From positions 310,001 through 374,000 of the forward strand of contig WWBZ02000011.1 in NCBI GenBank assembly GCA_011503125.2: a stretch of DNA of 64,000 nucleotides, read 5' to 3'. The notes beneath the pieces were generated by a model, which saw nothing but the letters and a program-made list of their open reading frames with translations, was not told where the DNA came from and searched no databases. Every line of letters begins with the position of its first letter. Position 1 is the stretch's first letter. Made by a program: the position numbers and the translations under genes. This document shows positions 30,085 to 41,803 of this stretch, in pieces. Source of the DNA: Botryosphaeria dothidea (taxonomy: Eukaryota > Ascomycota > Dothideomycetes > Botryosphaeriales > Botryosphaeriaceae).

Positions 30085-33000
30085 AAGAAGCGCTTTGGAG
30101 CTCTTGCTGAAGAGATCATGGCAGTTGATTTGCCCTGAATCAGCACTTTCCGCGGCAAGCGAGCCAAGCCAGATTGGGGACTTCAGCGCCGGTCATTTCT
30201 GGATTTCCGCTTGTCTTCATGTGCTTCCATCCCGCTGGCCAGGATGGAGGGTGCGGCGATGTGATGAGATGACTTTTCATGACATTCATGGGGGGCATTT
30301 TCCTTCTTGGCAGAGAGTTTCATCTGGAAGCATTTCCACTGCGCACATCACTCTCTGAACCGAACCTACTCCGCGGCATGAGCATTTGTTGGTTTCGAGA
30401 GAATGGGAACCACCAAGAGCAAGCTGGCAAAAGGAGGCGTGAGTAGCAGCTACCGGCGCGAGGATTCGCGGCCTCGGTTTCTCTGACCACAGGCGGCTTT
30501 CCCCCCAGGCAAGCCATACCGTCATCTGCTGCGAGCGCCAGACCGCCTATTCCTGCCAAGCTAGACATGTCCGCTATCGAAATGGCTCCTGCCCGTCCTG
30601 AGACGAGCAGCGCAGTTTCAGCCGGTCCGGCGATCGCGTCCGCAGCGGGAGCAAGCAAGTAGAGCCGGGCGGCTAGCAGTGGCGACGTCGACGGACATGC
30701 CGTCTGCATGTCCTCGTGGCCTTCAGCAACCACCTGCGTTCGGACTGCACGTCGCGGCTGCAGGAGCTGCGGCCAGCGCCATCGAATAGTCGACGCACCA
30801 AAACGTCGGTGAGTTCCGCGCAGCGGCTTCGTGTGCAGATGCGGAGTCCTGGAATGGCGGGCGCGGTCCGGTTTGCGGTGGCCGTGCTGGCTCCTGCATG
30901 ACGCCACTCCTCAGTCTCGCAGCTCTGGCGGGGATTTCCGAGGCCGGATCATGAGTTGCAAGAATGCGTGAGGCCAGAGCTAAGGGTGCGAGGGTCGCGG
31001 AGACTGAGATGGCGGAGGTAATGCTTCTCCAACCATCGGCGCTTGGCCCGTAGCTCCACCAAAGCGTGCCCTGATGCTTTACGATGGCCAGCTGTTCCCT
31101 CCTCTTCTCTTAGTTTTTTTTTTTTTGTGGCCCCCCGCGGATAACGCCTCGAGAGACGTGCCCGATTCGCTAATTATGTAGCGAATGCAGTATCTTGTGT
31201 AACATGCCCCGCCCTTAGCTGCCGGCAGGCTTCTTCTCTTTCCTATGTACCGCTGCTGCCGCAACCTTCAATTCCACGTCGCGCATTTGGTCTTTCCTTA
31301 GGTGGGCAGGAACACGCATTGCTTTGCGGAGTCTCCGAACGGAAGAAATCTCGGTGGCCATCAGCGTAATCCTGCAGTCCCTACTGAGGTGCGCCAAAAT
31401 CCGGTAAGCTGCGGTTCGGTCGTCTGAGAGAGTTTCCAAGAGGTTTTCTTCGATTTGACCAGTCCACATCGTCCCATCAGGTCCCGAGAAACGACGCCAG
31501 AGAAGGGTTGACAATTCTATGAAGCTTGCTGCACGTCCCGCACTGTTCAACGGCGACCGACTTCGCTCGAGCCGCCTCAAGGAGCCCCGATTGCTCCAAA
31601 AAAGAATAAAATTCGATATTGCAACGTTTGCGACGGCTGCGGATAAGCCTCATCCGTTCTCGACTCCGGAAATGGGCGTGCCGTCTCCCAGGCACCATAT
31701 CTGAGAAACAGTGCCATACGGAAGTTGTCGTAGACAATCACATGGAGGCATTGCTTCGGAACAACTCTGTCACCCCAGCATGTGTCTACTGCCTGCGGAG
31801 CTCCTATGCGAGTAACCCGTTGGGCCGGTATATGTGACACGTTGTTCAGGACGAGGTGAACATCTCCGCGCGAAGCCACGGCTCATTCCAATCAATCTTC
31901 CTGAATCGTTGTCGCTCGATACCAGATATCAACACCTGGGTATTGGCACATGAAAGAACATACTTGTGCATGGATGGTTTGTGTACGTGCACGAAAGAGC
32001 TTCGCGCGACGAACGTCTGGATTTTCGATCTTGTCCGCGGAGGCATGAGTCCGATGCCGCCCGGAATGAGTCGGTGTAAGATGTAGGACGTCCACCTGGT
32101 TAGTCGGAAGAGCCTCGCTGGCGTAGAGAAAATGAAGAGGCGGAACGGTGCACGTCGCTTGTCGGGGCAACGGCGGCCGCTGGTGATGCGTCATGCTGTT
32201 GCCCGGGAGAACACGCCATCATCACAGCAGCAGAGCCACGGCTACGATGGACATGAGGGAGGAGAAAGAACATACGAGCCGACAAGCTTTGGATGTTGTC
32301 TGTTTTACCTTCGAAACTAGTGGCGGCAGGGGCCTCTCTTGTAGTTAATGAGCCGACGCGGCATAATTGGCTCAAGCTCTGTGACGCACAAATCCTCTCC
32401 GCTCCTCTCCGCTCCTCTCCGCTCCACCCGCGGTTGTTTGAAGACCATTGGCGTCTTGTTGCCTGTGCTTTGCGTCTCTAACCTATCCGCGCTTGTTTGC
32501 ACCCTGACAGGGCCCATCAACTTAGGGCGAGGGCTCTGAATGGTGACTACTCAGTCTCGTTCGCTTATGTGGCGGTGTACCTTTTCCACCCACACACACG
32601 TACAGCAGTAATCCCCAGTACCCCAGACACCCTCATATGCACAGTACCCACGGCTTTCAACGGAGACAATTGCAGTGCCCCACTTTGTGTCTAACGTTCG
32701 CTCCTGTAAATTGTCCATTCCGGAACTTCCACCCCTGCCTCATCGCGATCCTGAGTGCGACGGGAGCCATCTAACGGTGTGCACTATTCCTTAGTGCGAA
32801 GGCAGACCGAAACTGTTTCTGCATCTGAGATTTATTGAGTGTTGATTCATGGACATCATTCGTTGCTCATCAAAAGCAAGAGCATGCCCAATCCAAAGGC
32901 GAGCAACCTTGCTTGGCCGGAGGGTTTAAAGATGAAAAAAATATTAATAAACTGTTAGAAAGTTATGAACGGGTGGCAATGCATGAGATTTAATCATGTC

Positions 33001-33437
33001 TCTGATGATTTCTGGCAGGACATGTAAAGCGGTTTCCCTTCTGTGGTTCGACACAGCACGTCACGTGAGTCTGGCATGAAACCCCACTCTCACGCCTGAA
33101 CACCACCAGGTTGATACCCTTCATCGGCACGTCAATCGCAATGTGAAGAACGGCAGCATCCGTCCGTTCGAATCCGACGGAAACACTTGCCCGAGGGCTA
33201 TTCGTTGTCCTGATCGACAAGACAGAGCAATGGGCGAGGGCGCCCACGTTCACCATCTGCGACCGGGGCTGAGCTCGTCACTCGTGCCAGTATCCGGCGA
33301 CATCGGCAAGGACGGATGCTTTGGAAGGGTTTCTGCATGTATTCAAGGACACACATCAAAGTTAAAAAAAGAAGATTCGCACTAGAAGACGCGGGAGCGG
33401 CTCTTCAGTCATACGAGAAACGAGTCAGTCAAGCGGA
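30085..33437. other. Gene-poor stretch with a 13-T run and a CT-rich microrepeat
   Basis: No confident gene. A 13-T run lies at 31114-31126. A 10-base CT-rich unit ('ctcctctccg') repeats about 2.5 times near 32393-32425. The DNA around 32930-32990 is AT-rich. A minus-strand frame at 32990-33256 is open for 88 codons with no known motif. Confidence 0.35.
31215..31580 (-). other. Protein-like minus-strand frame, possible terminal exon of a decayed gene
   Basis: About 120 codons end at a TAG at 31215-31217. The middle part ('ENLLETLSDDRTAAYRILAH') looks like a real helical protein. Frames just upstream (31477-31737 and 31577-31879, minus) are open but out of phase. I do not recognise a family. 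A weakly similar stretch appears on the minus strand near 28450-28560, which may mean a repeated decayed gene. Confidence 0.25.
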
Positions 33438-35678
33438 TTGGTCAGCGGCAGCAACATTTGCCGACTGTGTAAGAGCTTGGAACTCCGCGAAGACGAACAT
33501 TCTGGATTTCTGGAGACCTCTGAATATAACGGAAAGCATGTTCAGTTTCCGAATGCATTTTTGCGGCTCAATTACCAGGGGTCTGACACATTGCCATCGA
33601 TTTCTGCACATGCGGATGCCGGTTGACAGTTCTGCCTAGTCTTGAAAAAGTCGTTGATAGGATTCCTTCGATATTATCTGCAAAGGTCAACTGGGCCAGA
33701 GAGTATTACAATCAAACAGTTGCACTATCGTTGGGAAGATGGGTTGCGGAGTCTCAGGGTAGATTCCAGTTTTGTTCATCAGGATGGCACCAGTCAACAT
33801 CATATGGAATGTCCAATAGGAGCTTATCCTGGTAATATAATCAGAGTTTTCTTTTCACATATTCCATGGCCCTGACCAAAGCAGGCTCATGCACCAAGTT
33901 CTTAAGAATTGCGGAAAATCCACGTTACGAATGCATCAAATCGAAGAAGGAACCGCTGCTTTTGCCGCACGTCTCCAAAAGAATACAAGGCTGGATTGGG
34001 AATTGCTTGCAACACTGCGAACCCGAGACGAGACCTACAGCATTACCGACAAGACTTCTTGACATCGGTGGCCCCGATGACACACGACTACGCTTGCTGG
34101 CCACCTCAAAGCAGATGTTGCAAGATGCATCGAGTCAAATATGGAGATATGCGGCTCTCAGTCACTGTTGGGGCGACCCCACAGCCGGCAATCCTCCGCT
34201 TAGAACAACCCTAGAGAATATCAAAGAAAGACTCAATGATATTCCTTTCCAGGAATTGCCGAAGAACTACCAAGATGCCATCATCGTTTGTCGCAGCCTT
34301 GATATTCGATATCTCTGGATTGATTCGTTATGTATCATCCAAAATGATAGGATCGATTGGGAAACAGAATCACCCAGGATGGCACCCTATTACAAGAATG
34401 CGTACATCACAAGCATTCCAGCAGCTGCTACCCCATGTAATGATGGGTTCCTCGACCGCTCTTCCACCAAGAGACCTCCGGTTGAGGTGAAGTTTCAATT
34501 CCTCACTAAAGCAAGACGTCCAAGGTTCATACTTCATTGGTCCAGGTCTTATGACGGAACCCGAATTCTCCCTCTTTTACAGGCAAGTAGCGGAAAGCAA
34601 ATGGGGAACGCGTGGTTGGACATTCTGCGAAGGACTGTTCTCCAAACGACGTGTCTACTTTGGCAAGAACACCATCCACTGGAGCTGCAGAAAGTTTTAT
34701 TCGTCTGAAATTAGCAACTATGTTGAAGAGGCTGGAGAACACATCCTGGATTCCTTGGTCGAGGAGCAAGATCCCCTCCTTGGCCAAAATGGTTTGTCGA
34801 TTTGGTACACGCAGTACCTGGAATATTCATGTCGGAACTTTACAATATCTGAAGATCGATTGCCCGGAATATCCCCACTGGCGAGATTCATGGCCGAAAT
34901 GACCGGGGATACATACCTGACTGGATTGTGGAGATCGGATTTGCATGTTGGGTTACTTTGGTATGCAAGCAAGTTTGACGGACCGATCGTTCTTCCCGGA
35001 GCACAAGGACGACCCTACATAGCTCCGTCGTGGAGCTGGCTTACCCGGGCGAGAAACGCGGAGATCAGTGATTACGGTTTGACGCACCAAATCCAGCCTT
35101 CTTTCCACGTTCTCGATAGTGGTGTTACCCAGGATGGAATCAACCCCTTTGGACGAGTCCAGGATGGCTTCATCAGGGTCAAGGGTCAAACTCGGGAACT
35201 GCCAGTGAATAGCTTACACAATCCCCGCGATGAACGGGGAACCAATTACCGAGAGATCAGGATCCAGGGAATTTATGTTGGAGAATGCTGCTTAGATATA
35301 CACGAGTTCGACGAGAACAGTCACGGCAACCATCAACCTTCCACGTTCGGCAGGACCGTTCAGGACTTCATTCTGCTTGTTGTCAGAGATGGTTTGTGTT
35401 TGAAAGGAACAATATTCGGAAGAGGCAAAAGCATCCATGATGAAGAGAAAGCTCGCAATGCCATTTCCGGGCTCATCCTTCTCCCGAGTGGCCGTAAAGA
35501 AAATGAATATTGCCGTGTGGGGATCTTTGAATCACTACCGATTGGTGGTGGGGGAAAGCGGGTTTTTGAAAACTGTGGCATCCATGTGTTGAGTTTTGGG
35601 GTAACTCATCCTGGTGCGCAGCATATCCTTGCGTGCATAGGGAGAGGTATCAAAATGGAGGAATCTCTGGTCCTGTGA
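33438..35678 (+). pseudogene. HET-domain (heterokaryon incompatibility) gene, frame-broken
   Basis: Three frames describe one HET protein. The first has the Cys-containing N-terminus ('NICRLCKSLEL', then 'HADAG-QFC' with a TGA at 33624-33626 where a Cys is expected). A shift near 33870 leads to the frame with 'LPTRLLDIG', 'YAALSHCWG', 'LPKNYQDAIIVCRSLDIRYL', 'WIDSLCIIQND', 'DWETESPRMAPYYKNAYIT' and 'AAATPCNDGF', the classical HET core. A second shift between about 34490 and 34560 leads to 'SKWGTRGWTFCEGLFSKRRV' and 'YFGKNTIHWSCR', the conserved last HET block. The frame then stays open to 35678 with 'YIAPSWSWLT', typical of HET C-termini. There is no in-frame ATG at the beginning. HET proteins trigger cell death on non-self recognition. 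This copy is unlikely to be functional as it stands. Confidence 0.75.
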
Positions 35679-36057
35679 ATGAAGCTATCTACTGCAGAAT
35701 AAATACACGAGTTCTCGGAGAATCGGAAATGAAGGTAGGGCTGCTTATAAAAGCGAAATATCAAAGATTCCGAATAGGGCAATAATGAAAATGCAATGCG
35801 TCAGTGCTCTCACACCATGTCATCACGATTATCTAAGTAATCTTCATCATTTACACCACACTGGAAGTTGACTCTGCGGGGAAGCTCCAGTCACGCTGCA
35901 AAAATATCTCACCGCCGAGATGAGTATGCATTTTTCTGACTTCCTGACCTATCAGGATGGTGATATCGGCACATGACGTCTGAACTACTCTACCCTTATT
36001 AAGGTGATAACAGACGCCACGACCAACACAAACCATCTAAGCACCCTCCAGCACCTC
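35679..36057. other. Intergenic, nothing seen
   Basis: The gap between the HET relic and the convergent DUF6604-like gene. No coding signal. Confidence 0.4.
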
Positions 36058-36930
36058 TCACAGGCTATGCTCGTCCAACAACCCATGAACCATCTCACCC
36101 GCCAACCTCAACTGTCCCCCACCCCCAAACTTCATATCCTTCCTCTTATCCTTCTTCTGATCCGCCAGGCGCGCGTACGCCTCAACCTGCTTGACGACGC
36201 CCTCGATCAGCTCATCGCTCTCCAAGTACTTTCGCAGGACCTCGGATGACGCGAAGGCCCGCAGCTTCCATTTCTCTTGCTTGTCGAAGTCATGAGCTGG
36301 GTCAGGATCGCCTCTTCCTTCTCTGACTTCTGGTATTTCGGGAGCTCCAGGAAGAAGCAGTAGACCGTGAACGCACCATCCCACTCAGCGTCAACCTCGA
36401 GCTCGAATATCGCCTCCTTCTTACCATGAGCCCCCATGAAGATGGCAACATCCGCCGGGGTGACAGCAAATTTCTCATCAACATCTTCAACATCAAGGGC
36501 GACAAATGAGTTCCTCGTTGCGAATCAGTGATGCAAACATGCGGGGGAAGAAAGACCTTGCGAAAGCAAAAGAGGAAAGACGTACTGCAAATCCCACACC
36601 TTATCCCCCCTCCCCCCGCCCATTCCCCTGATCCTCACTATTCGGCCTCAGGAGGTCCAACGCGCTCTGCAGCGCGTCGATCAAATGTAGGTGCTTCTCA
36701 TTCAACTTCTTGGCCTCGACGTTCGCCTCCTCAAGCCAGTCCGCGCACCGCCTCCTCGCGCCAATCGCACGCTCGAGCACGCGCCGCACCTGCGTCGGCA
36801 TCGCGCTCGGCGCAGCAGCACCATGAGCACCGGACGAAGTCACCGCTTCTGCCTGCACCAGAAGCTCTTTGGTGGAGACTTTGTACCTCGTGACGGTGCT
36901 GGTGTTCGGCTTGGTGGAGGGCGGAGATAG
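36058..36930 (-). pseudogene. DUF6604-like gene fragment, model uncertain
   Basis: On the minus strand, about 36925-36655 encodes 'TRYKVSTKELLVQAEAV', 'LERAIGARRRCADWL' and 'KHLHLIDALQSALDLLRP', the pattern I associate with the fungal DUF6604 domain. About 36510-36320 then encodes 'NSFVALDVEDVDEKF', which also fits that family. The two are separated by a gap (36655-36520) with plausible donors (GTGAGG) and acceptors, but I could not fix one. The final frame (to a stop at 36058) reads 'ASSEVLRKYLESDELIEGVV'. The usual N-terminus ('KRYK-DT' and so on) is not found upstream. It may be a truncated copy. DUF6604 proteins are of unknown function. Confidence 0.4.
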
Positions 36931-38003
36931 TTGCTACAGATATGCGGGCACGGACGCTACGGTAGGTGCGAGCGAATCAGCGCCTTGAAACCGAACCCAC
37001 GGCGAACCCATGGGTTTGGTCCAACACAGGGTATCGGTAGCGGGTACGGCTGGCTTGCATGCGCAAATAAGGTGGTCGCCGCCTGAAAATTTCCCTCAGC
37101 CCATCCACCCGCCGTTTTACCCACGGCGACACCCACAGCATCCATGGCATGGCCAGCCAGAGCGTCATGCAAAGTCACAGCCCACAGAACTGCACGTAAT
37201 GTTGTCTGCCTTCCACGTGCACCCTCCAGCACGATGGCCCAGTCATGAGCTCACCGCCCACAGGATCGCGCACAGAGCTGCATCTAATCACAACCCACAG
37301 GCAGTGGCATGGAACACGCGGCAACCACGTCTCGGTTTTTAACTGCACAGGTCAAACCTTCACACGTCTCCTTTCGAAATGGTTCTGCTTCACGGGTCTC
37401 CGCATAGTTTTCTGGCCAGCGATTGGTCACTGTGGATGGCCCAATGCGTTTCATTCACGAGGTGTGATCAGTGCAGTGGGCTCCGATGCCGTGTTCCCGG
37501 GAATGGCTTGCACCTTGCTCCTCTCCCTACGCACAAAGAACATGGCCTCTTGCTGCCTCCGAGAGATACCGCGGTACCAGTGACGCTTACTTTAATTGCC
37601 GCAATTCTCTTTGGAGGTTTGGGTAGTCTGCCATCCTGACAGAACGTTGAGAAGAGCTCGTCTGCAAAATGTGCTCGGAATATGATCAAACGGAGTGCCG
37701 AATCAGGCTGATGGTAGGTCCTCGCCGTCCACATTATCCAATCTTTCACCTTCCTGACATTGTGCTGAGAGTCAGTGCCAGACCAGCCGCCGTTCCTATG
37801 GATACTCGCAATGCGGATCGACCTCAGCTTCCACGGTGAGAGAACAGCGGGAGTATTCCGTGCTCTCGTTTTCCTACACCAAACCGCGTCGATGCCTTCA
37901 AGCCAGCGACAAAGCCAAACGGACGCTAAGATCGGCCGCCAACACAATCACAGCGGTTCTTGCATTCCTTCGCCAGCAAAAGGCTTCGCGCGCAACATCG
38001 AGA
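36931..38003. other. Intergenic, no gene supported
   Basis: Short frames on both strands (36957-37232 minus, 37468-37947 minus, 37010-37342 plus) have no recognisable motif. Confidence 0.35.
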
Positions 38004-38981
38004 ATGTCCTCATCCTCTTATCATGAGTTAGGAAACGGAGAGGCTTCCAGCGTTCCTGAACTCGATGGCACTGAGAAGGCCATGGAGTTACCAACGGAAC
38101 GAGAACCCCAGGAACTTGACGCAGATTTCCGCCGGATTCATGGCCCTGAGCGGCAGCAACATGCATGCCAAGGCATCTCTCGATTGCACAAATCAATACA
38201 CCACGACACGACGAGTTTGAGGGAAATCCAAACCGGGTTTGAAGCTAAAAACCCGCATCCCCATGAGCACGAGCGGAATGTGCCAAAAGCACACCCGGCG
38301 ACTCCCGACAAGCGCTCACCGCAAACATCGTTGCGTCGGAAGCCTCTTCCTTCCAATGGGGACCATAACCAAAACCCTTGCAGTCCCGAGAAAGTGAGGA
38401 CAATCATTCGGAAACCAGTCCATGCCGGCGTTCCGGAGCCAGGTACGAATCCAGAAAAACAGGGCCCAGCCGTAACGACCACACTCCGCGGCGGCCGTGG
38501 ACTAAATCGGAAGCCGGTTTTAAGTTCTGCTCGTCTCACCCATTCTGCACAATTGGAGAAATCATGGACACCGCAACCACAGCCTTCACATCGCCCCAGG
38601 CAACCATCACTCAATCCTCGCGGCCTGGAAACACGACGCAGTAGGCTCAATGTATACCGCCGGTGCAGAAAGAACTTCGGAGGAAACAGACGTCGCGCTC
38701 CTCGCAATGTCAAGAGACACCTGATATTGTTTGGCTGTTCAAGGACCCCCAAACCCAAGTCCCTGAAAGCTGTCCTACTTTGTCCTTCTGAGTACAGACA
38801 TGAATATGACAGAATTCTCAACGCTGGATACGTACTTTCGACGGGACAGGAGCGAATGGCAGTTTGTAATACTGTTTCCGGTTCTCGCTTGATTGCTTCG
38901 GGTAGTCTTTCCCTTCATAAATTTCAGAATGTCGCAACAAGAAAATTTCCTTTCCATCTTCTGTTCATTCAGTATATTTAG
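38004..38981 (+). CDS. Orphan reading frame, Pro/Arg/Ser-rich
   Basis: A frame of 381 codons is open from 37836, and its first ATG is at 38004 (325 residues). At about 50% GC such length is unlikely by chance. The translation is polar, Pro/Arg/Lys/His-rich and looks disordered ('SPQTSLRRKPLPSNGDHNQN'), then slightly more ordered near the end ('EYRHEYDRILNAGYVLS'). The opposite strand is also open for 227 codons (38138-38821), but that translation is Cys/Trp-rich and reads like an antisense shadow. I know no homologue. It could be a lineage-specific gene or the middle of a decayed one. Confidence 0.35.
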   Translation: MSSSSYHELGNGEASSVPELDGTEKAMELPTEREPQELDADFRRIHGPERQQHACQGISRLHKSIHHDTTSLREIQTGFEAKNPHPHEHERNVPKAHPATPDKRSPQTSLRRKPLPSNGDHNQNPCSPEKVRTIIRKPVHAGVPEPGTNPEKQGPAVTTTLRGGRGLNRKPVLSSARLTHSAQLEKSWTPQPQPSHRPRQPSLNPRGLETRRSRLNVYRRCRKNFGGNRRRAPRNVKRHLILFGCSRTPKPKSLKAVLLCPSEYRHEYDRILNAGYVLSTGQERMAVCNTVSGSRLIASGSLSLHKFQNVATRKFPFHLLFIQYI

Positions 38982-40876
38982 CTTCGTATATTCAACGGAC
39001 AAGAAATTCGATTCGAGTAAAAAGGCCTCATAGAGCTCACCTTTCGCACCGGTGCTGCAGTTATGTACAACTGTTCCACAGTCTTCTCAGCCTTGCCGTC
39101 CCAGCCTTGTCTTCCAACATCAGGGTTCTAGGCCACGCTCTAGACCTCTACAACGCCTAAATATATCCCGAACCCGGCAGGTCATCGATATCCCCGTGAC
39201 ACCGGCATTTCTCTTCAACGAAGGACAAACCAGGCGGCGCGAGCGTGCTCACAGCAAACCAACGCCACAAAACCAATGCGGCTTCAAGAGAGACGAAACC
39301 CAGGATGCGTGATCGTGCGTTGCTCGGGCTTCCCCGCTGTGTTCCCAGGGACAGCGGGGCGATGTGGGTACTTTGCAGGTCGGGCGCCGAGACCGAGCCC
39401 CTCGATCAGGGGGTGGGGGGGGGGGGGGTCCCTTCGACAGCGCCAGCGCCTCGATTGTCGTCAGGACAACCGGAGCACCCAGGAATAAATGCGCAAGTGC
39501 GGCTTTTGCGCGAGTCCGGCCGTGCGCAAAAGCACACAGAGAGGCCGCCTGAGGCCGGTGAGAATGAAGGCGTGGACCGCCACATCCTCGCACAAAACCT
39601 GCGCCTCATGGTCAAGTGCGACGGTGCTACTGTGGGTCCGCAGCACCCAGCGCGTCCTCGGCAGCTGTGCTATGAACCCAGCGCAGCCGGAGACGAGATC
39701 TGTGGGAGAAGTGGCGCTCTCCGGGGGGAGGGACTTGGCTCTGGGCCAGCAACCTTCGCAACGGGCCCGCCCCTTCAGCCTTCCCGGGCGTCGGCTCGTG
39801 TGCAGGTGCGGACGGCGTCTGCAAAGCGAGAAATACCAACGCCCTCCGCTGACACGGACTCAAGATACCACGGAAGCTGCCTCAGCCCTCACCGCGCCCC
39901 AAAGCATGATGGTACATTCCATGGGGCTGTGGTGAAGGGTGTCTTGCGTGCGTGCAAACGGAGGCTGAATTGACTCTCAGCCTCTTCTGCTGATTTTTGG
40001 CCCCGATTGCTGTCATTATAACTAAGGGAGTGAGCTCTTCAAGTTCTGCACTTTGTGCGTCTACAATCGCACTGCTTTGGTGTTTCTCGCCTCGTCCAGC
40101 CGATATACCGCCAGCCCCGCCTCCCACGCAGATGACTCCTCCCAAACCACGACTCTCAAAACCTGAAACCACCAGAGATCCTCCGGGACTGGAGCCGCGC
40201 ACGAAATTCACATGCTGCTGGGCATTCGGAACATATTCCAAGATTCGGGCAGGATGGAGTGGTCTTCGGAAAATGTCGTGGGTTCAAGCTCTACTCCCTT
40301 GGCTGACGGCCCGCGCATGCGGCATGGGCCCCTCTCCACTCACTTCACCTTGGTACCTCGCAGACACACGACAGTCCCTCCGCACTGCAGTCGACAACCA
40401 ACCGCATGGTCGCGCGACGCTGCCAACATGGACTGCTGCCATCAACCCCTGGCATCTGAGGTTGCAGAACCGCGGCTTGCCGAGCAGCGCCCAATCCCAT
40501 CCTGATATGGAAACCATCTTGGCTTAGGATTCACTCAAACCAACGCCTGCGATGTCCATGAGACTCGTTTCCCGCCTGTTTTCTCGCAGTTGAGCGCTAG
40601 AACATGCGCGCAGAAGGACTCGAGGTTCGTATTTTCGCAATGGCGCCGGTTTGCGCTGTGGGCGCAACCCATGGGCTCGCGTTCGGGCAGCTGTTTCGTC
40701 GCCTACCTCCTATGTGCACTTTAGCTGCTCTGAGCGAAGCAGAATGGTTGCGATGATACTCACCATGGCCTCTCTTTAAAGCCGGCGAGATGGCAGCGGG
40801 GCGTCTGGATACTCTGTCAACGGAAGAACTCACCTCTTTGTGTCCTTACTCTGAGCCAAACTTCTGAGCCTTCACC
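38982..40876. other. Gene-poor stretch with a 14-G run
   Basis: A 14-G run lies at 39415-39428. A frame at 39489-39935 (+) contains 'LVCRCGRRLQSEKY', which might be a decayed zinc finger. A frame at 39997-40527 (+) and its antisense at 39882-40241 are open without motifs. No gene is supported. Confidence 0.35.
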
Positions 40877-41497
40877 ATGTCTTCTCGTTACGTTCCCGCC
40901 TTCCATAACGGCCACCATGAGCTCGACGATGTCGCCAAGTGGGATAGCAGCACCCTGGCCCAGCACTGGGACACCGCCAACAGCAACAACTACCACCCTG
41001 CCGTCGATCGTCCCTGTGGAACGTCGAACATCTCCTTCCGTGCTGTGCCGGAACACGGACAGTCCCCCTTCCACAGCCAGCAGCCTCCTCGGGGACGCCG
41101 TCCCTTCGCCGGCCTTGCTCCGCTGGCGCCCACCCCCACCAACAACACCGGCTACCCTCACACCCGCCGCGACAGTTCCGCCTCGGCCAGCACGTTCGGC
41201 ACCAGCAGTCCCTTCTCCCCGATCGCCACTAGCACCAACTTCTCCCCCCTGACTCCGTACTTCACAACCTCCCCATCGACGCCCTTTGGCAACGCCAATG
41301 CCCCGCTGCAGTGCTGCGGCCACACCTTCGTCAATACGCAGACGCTGAAGCGACACCAGCGCGAAGTCAAGACGTGCCCGCTTTGGATGGGTCCGCACCC
41401 GACCTTCACCTGCATCTACTGCAAGACCACGTGCAAGCGCAAGTCCGGACTCAAGCAGCACCTCACCGAGAAGCACCCGGAGCTGGAAAGGATGTAA
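40877..41497 (+). CDS. Small C2H2 zinc finger protein
   Basis: Intronless, 206 residues from ATG 40877 ('caccATGTC'). The first 130 residues are Ser/Thr/Pro/Asn-rich and disordered. At about 138-200 there are two fingers: 'CCGHTFVNTQTLKRHQREV' (C2H-like) and 'FTCIYCKTTCKRKSGLKQHL' with the closing 'TEKH', a good C-x2-C...H-x4-H unit. The C-terminus follows immediately. Probably a small nucleic-acid-binding protein; target unknown. It resembles the gene at 29677-30084. It is convergent with the alanyl-tRNA synthetase; the 306 bases between them hold only 3' flanks. Confidence 0.75.
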   Translation: MSSRYVPAFHNGHHELDDVAKWDSSTLAQHWDTANSNNYHPAVDRPCGTSNISFRAVPEHGQSPFHSQQPPRGRRPFAGLAPLAPTPTNNTGYPHTRRDSSASASTFGTSSPFSPIATSTNFSPLTPYFTTSPSTPFGNANAPLQCCGHTFVNTQTLKRHQREVKTCPLWMGPHPTFTCIYCKTTCKRKSGLKQHLTEKHPELERM

Positions 41498-41803
41498 ATT
41501 GTCCGCAGGGTGAGGGGCGCGCGAGGATTGAATTGATACCCAATGTTATGACACCCGTTGAAGGGAGTGGAGGAAGTGTCTCGTGGACGTTCCCACTCCC
41601 CAGAAAAGGCGCTGTCCCCTCGGAACGGAGAATCCACAGCTCCGATCACGCCCCCAGCATCGAGTACATAGCAATGGAAGCGAGTAAACATAGGAACAAC
41701 CGGCTATATACGCCGGGTCCACAACAACGGTGTAGATCTACCTATCTAGTCAGCTAAACAAGTCAACTGTTCTGCTTTTATCCTTTCCCTTTCCCTTTTT
41801 TTC

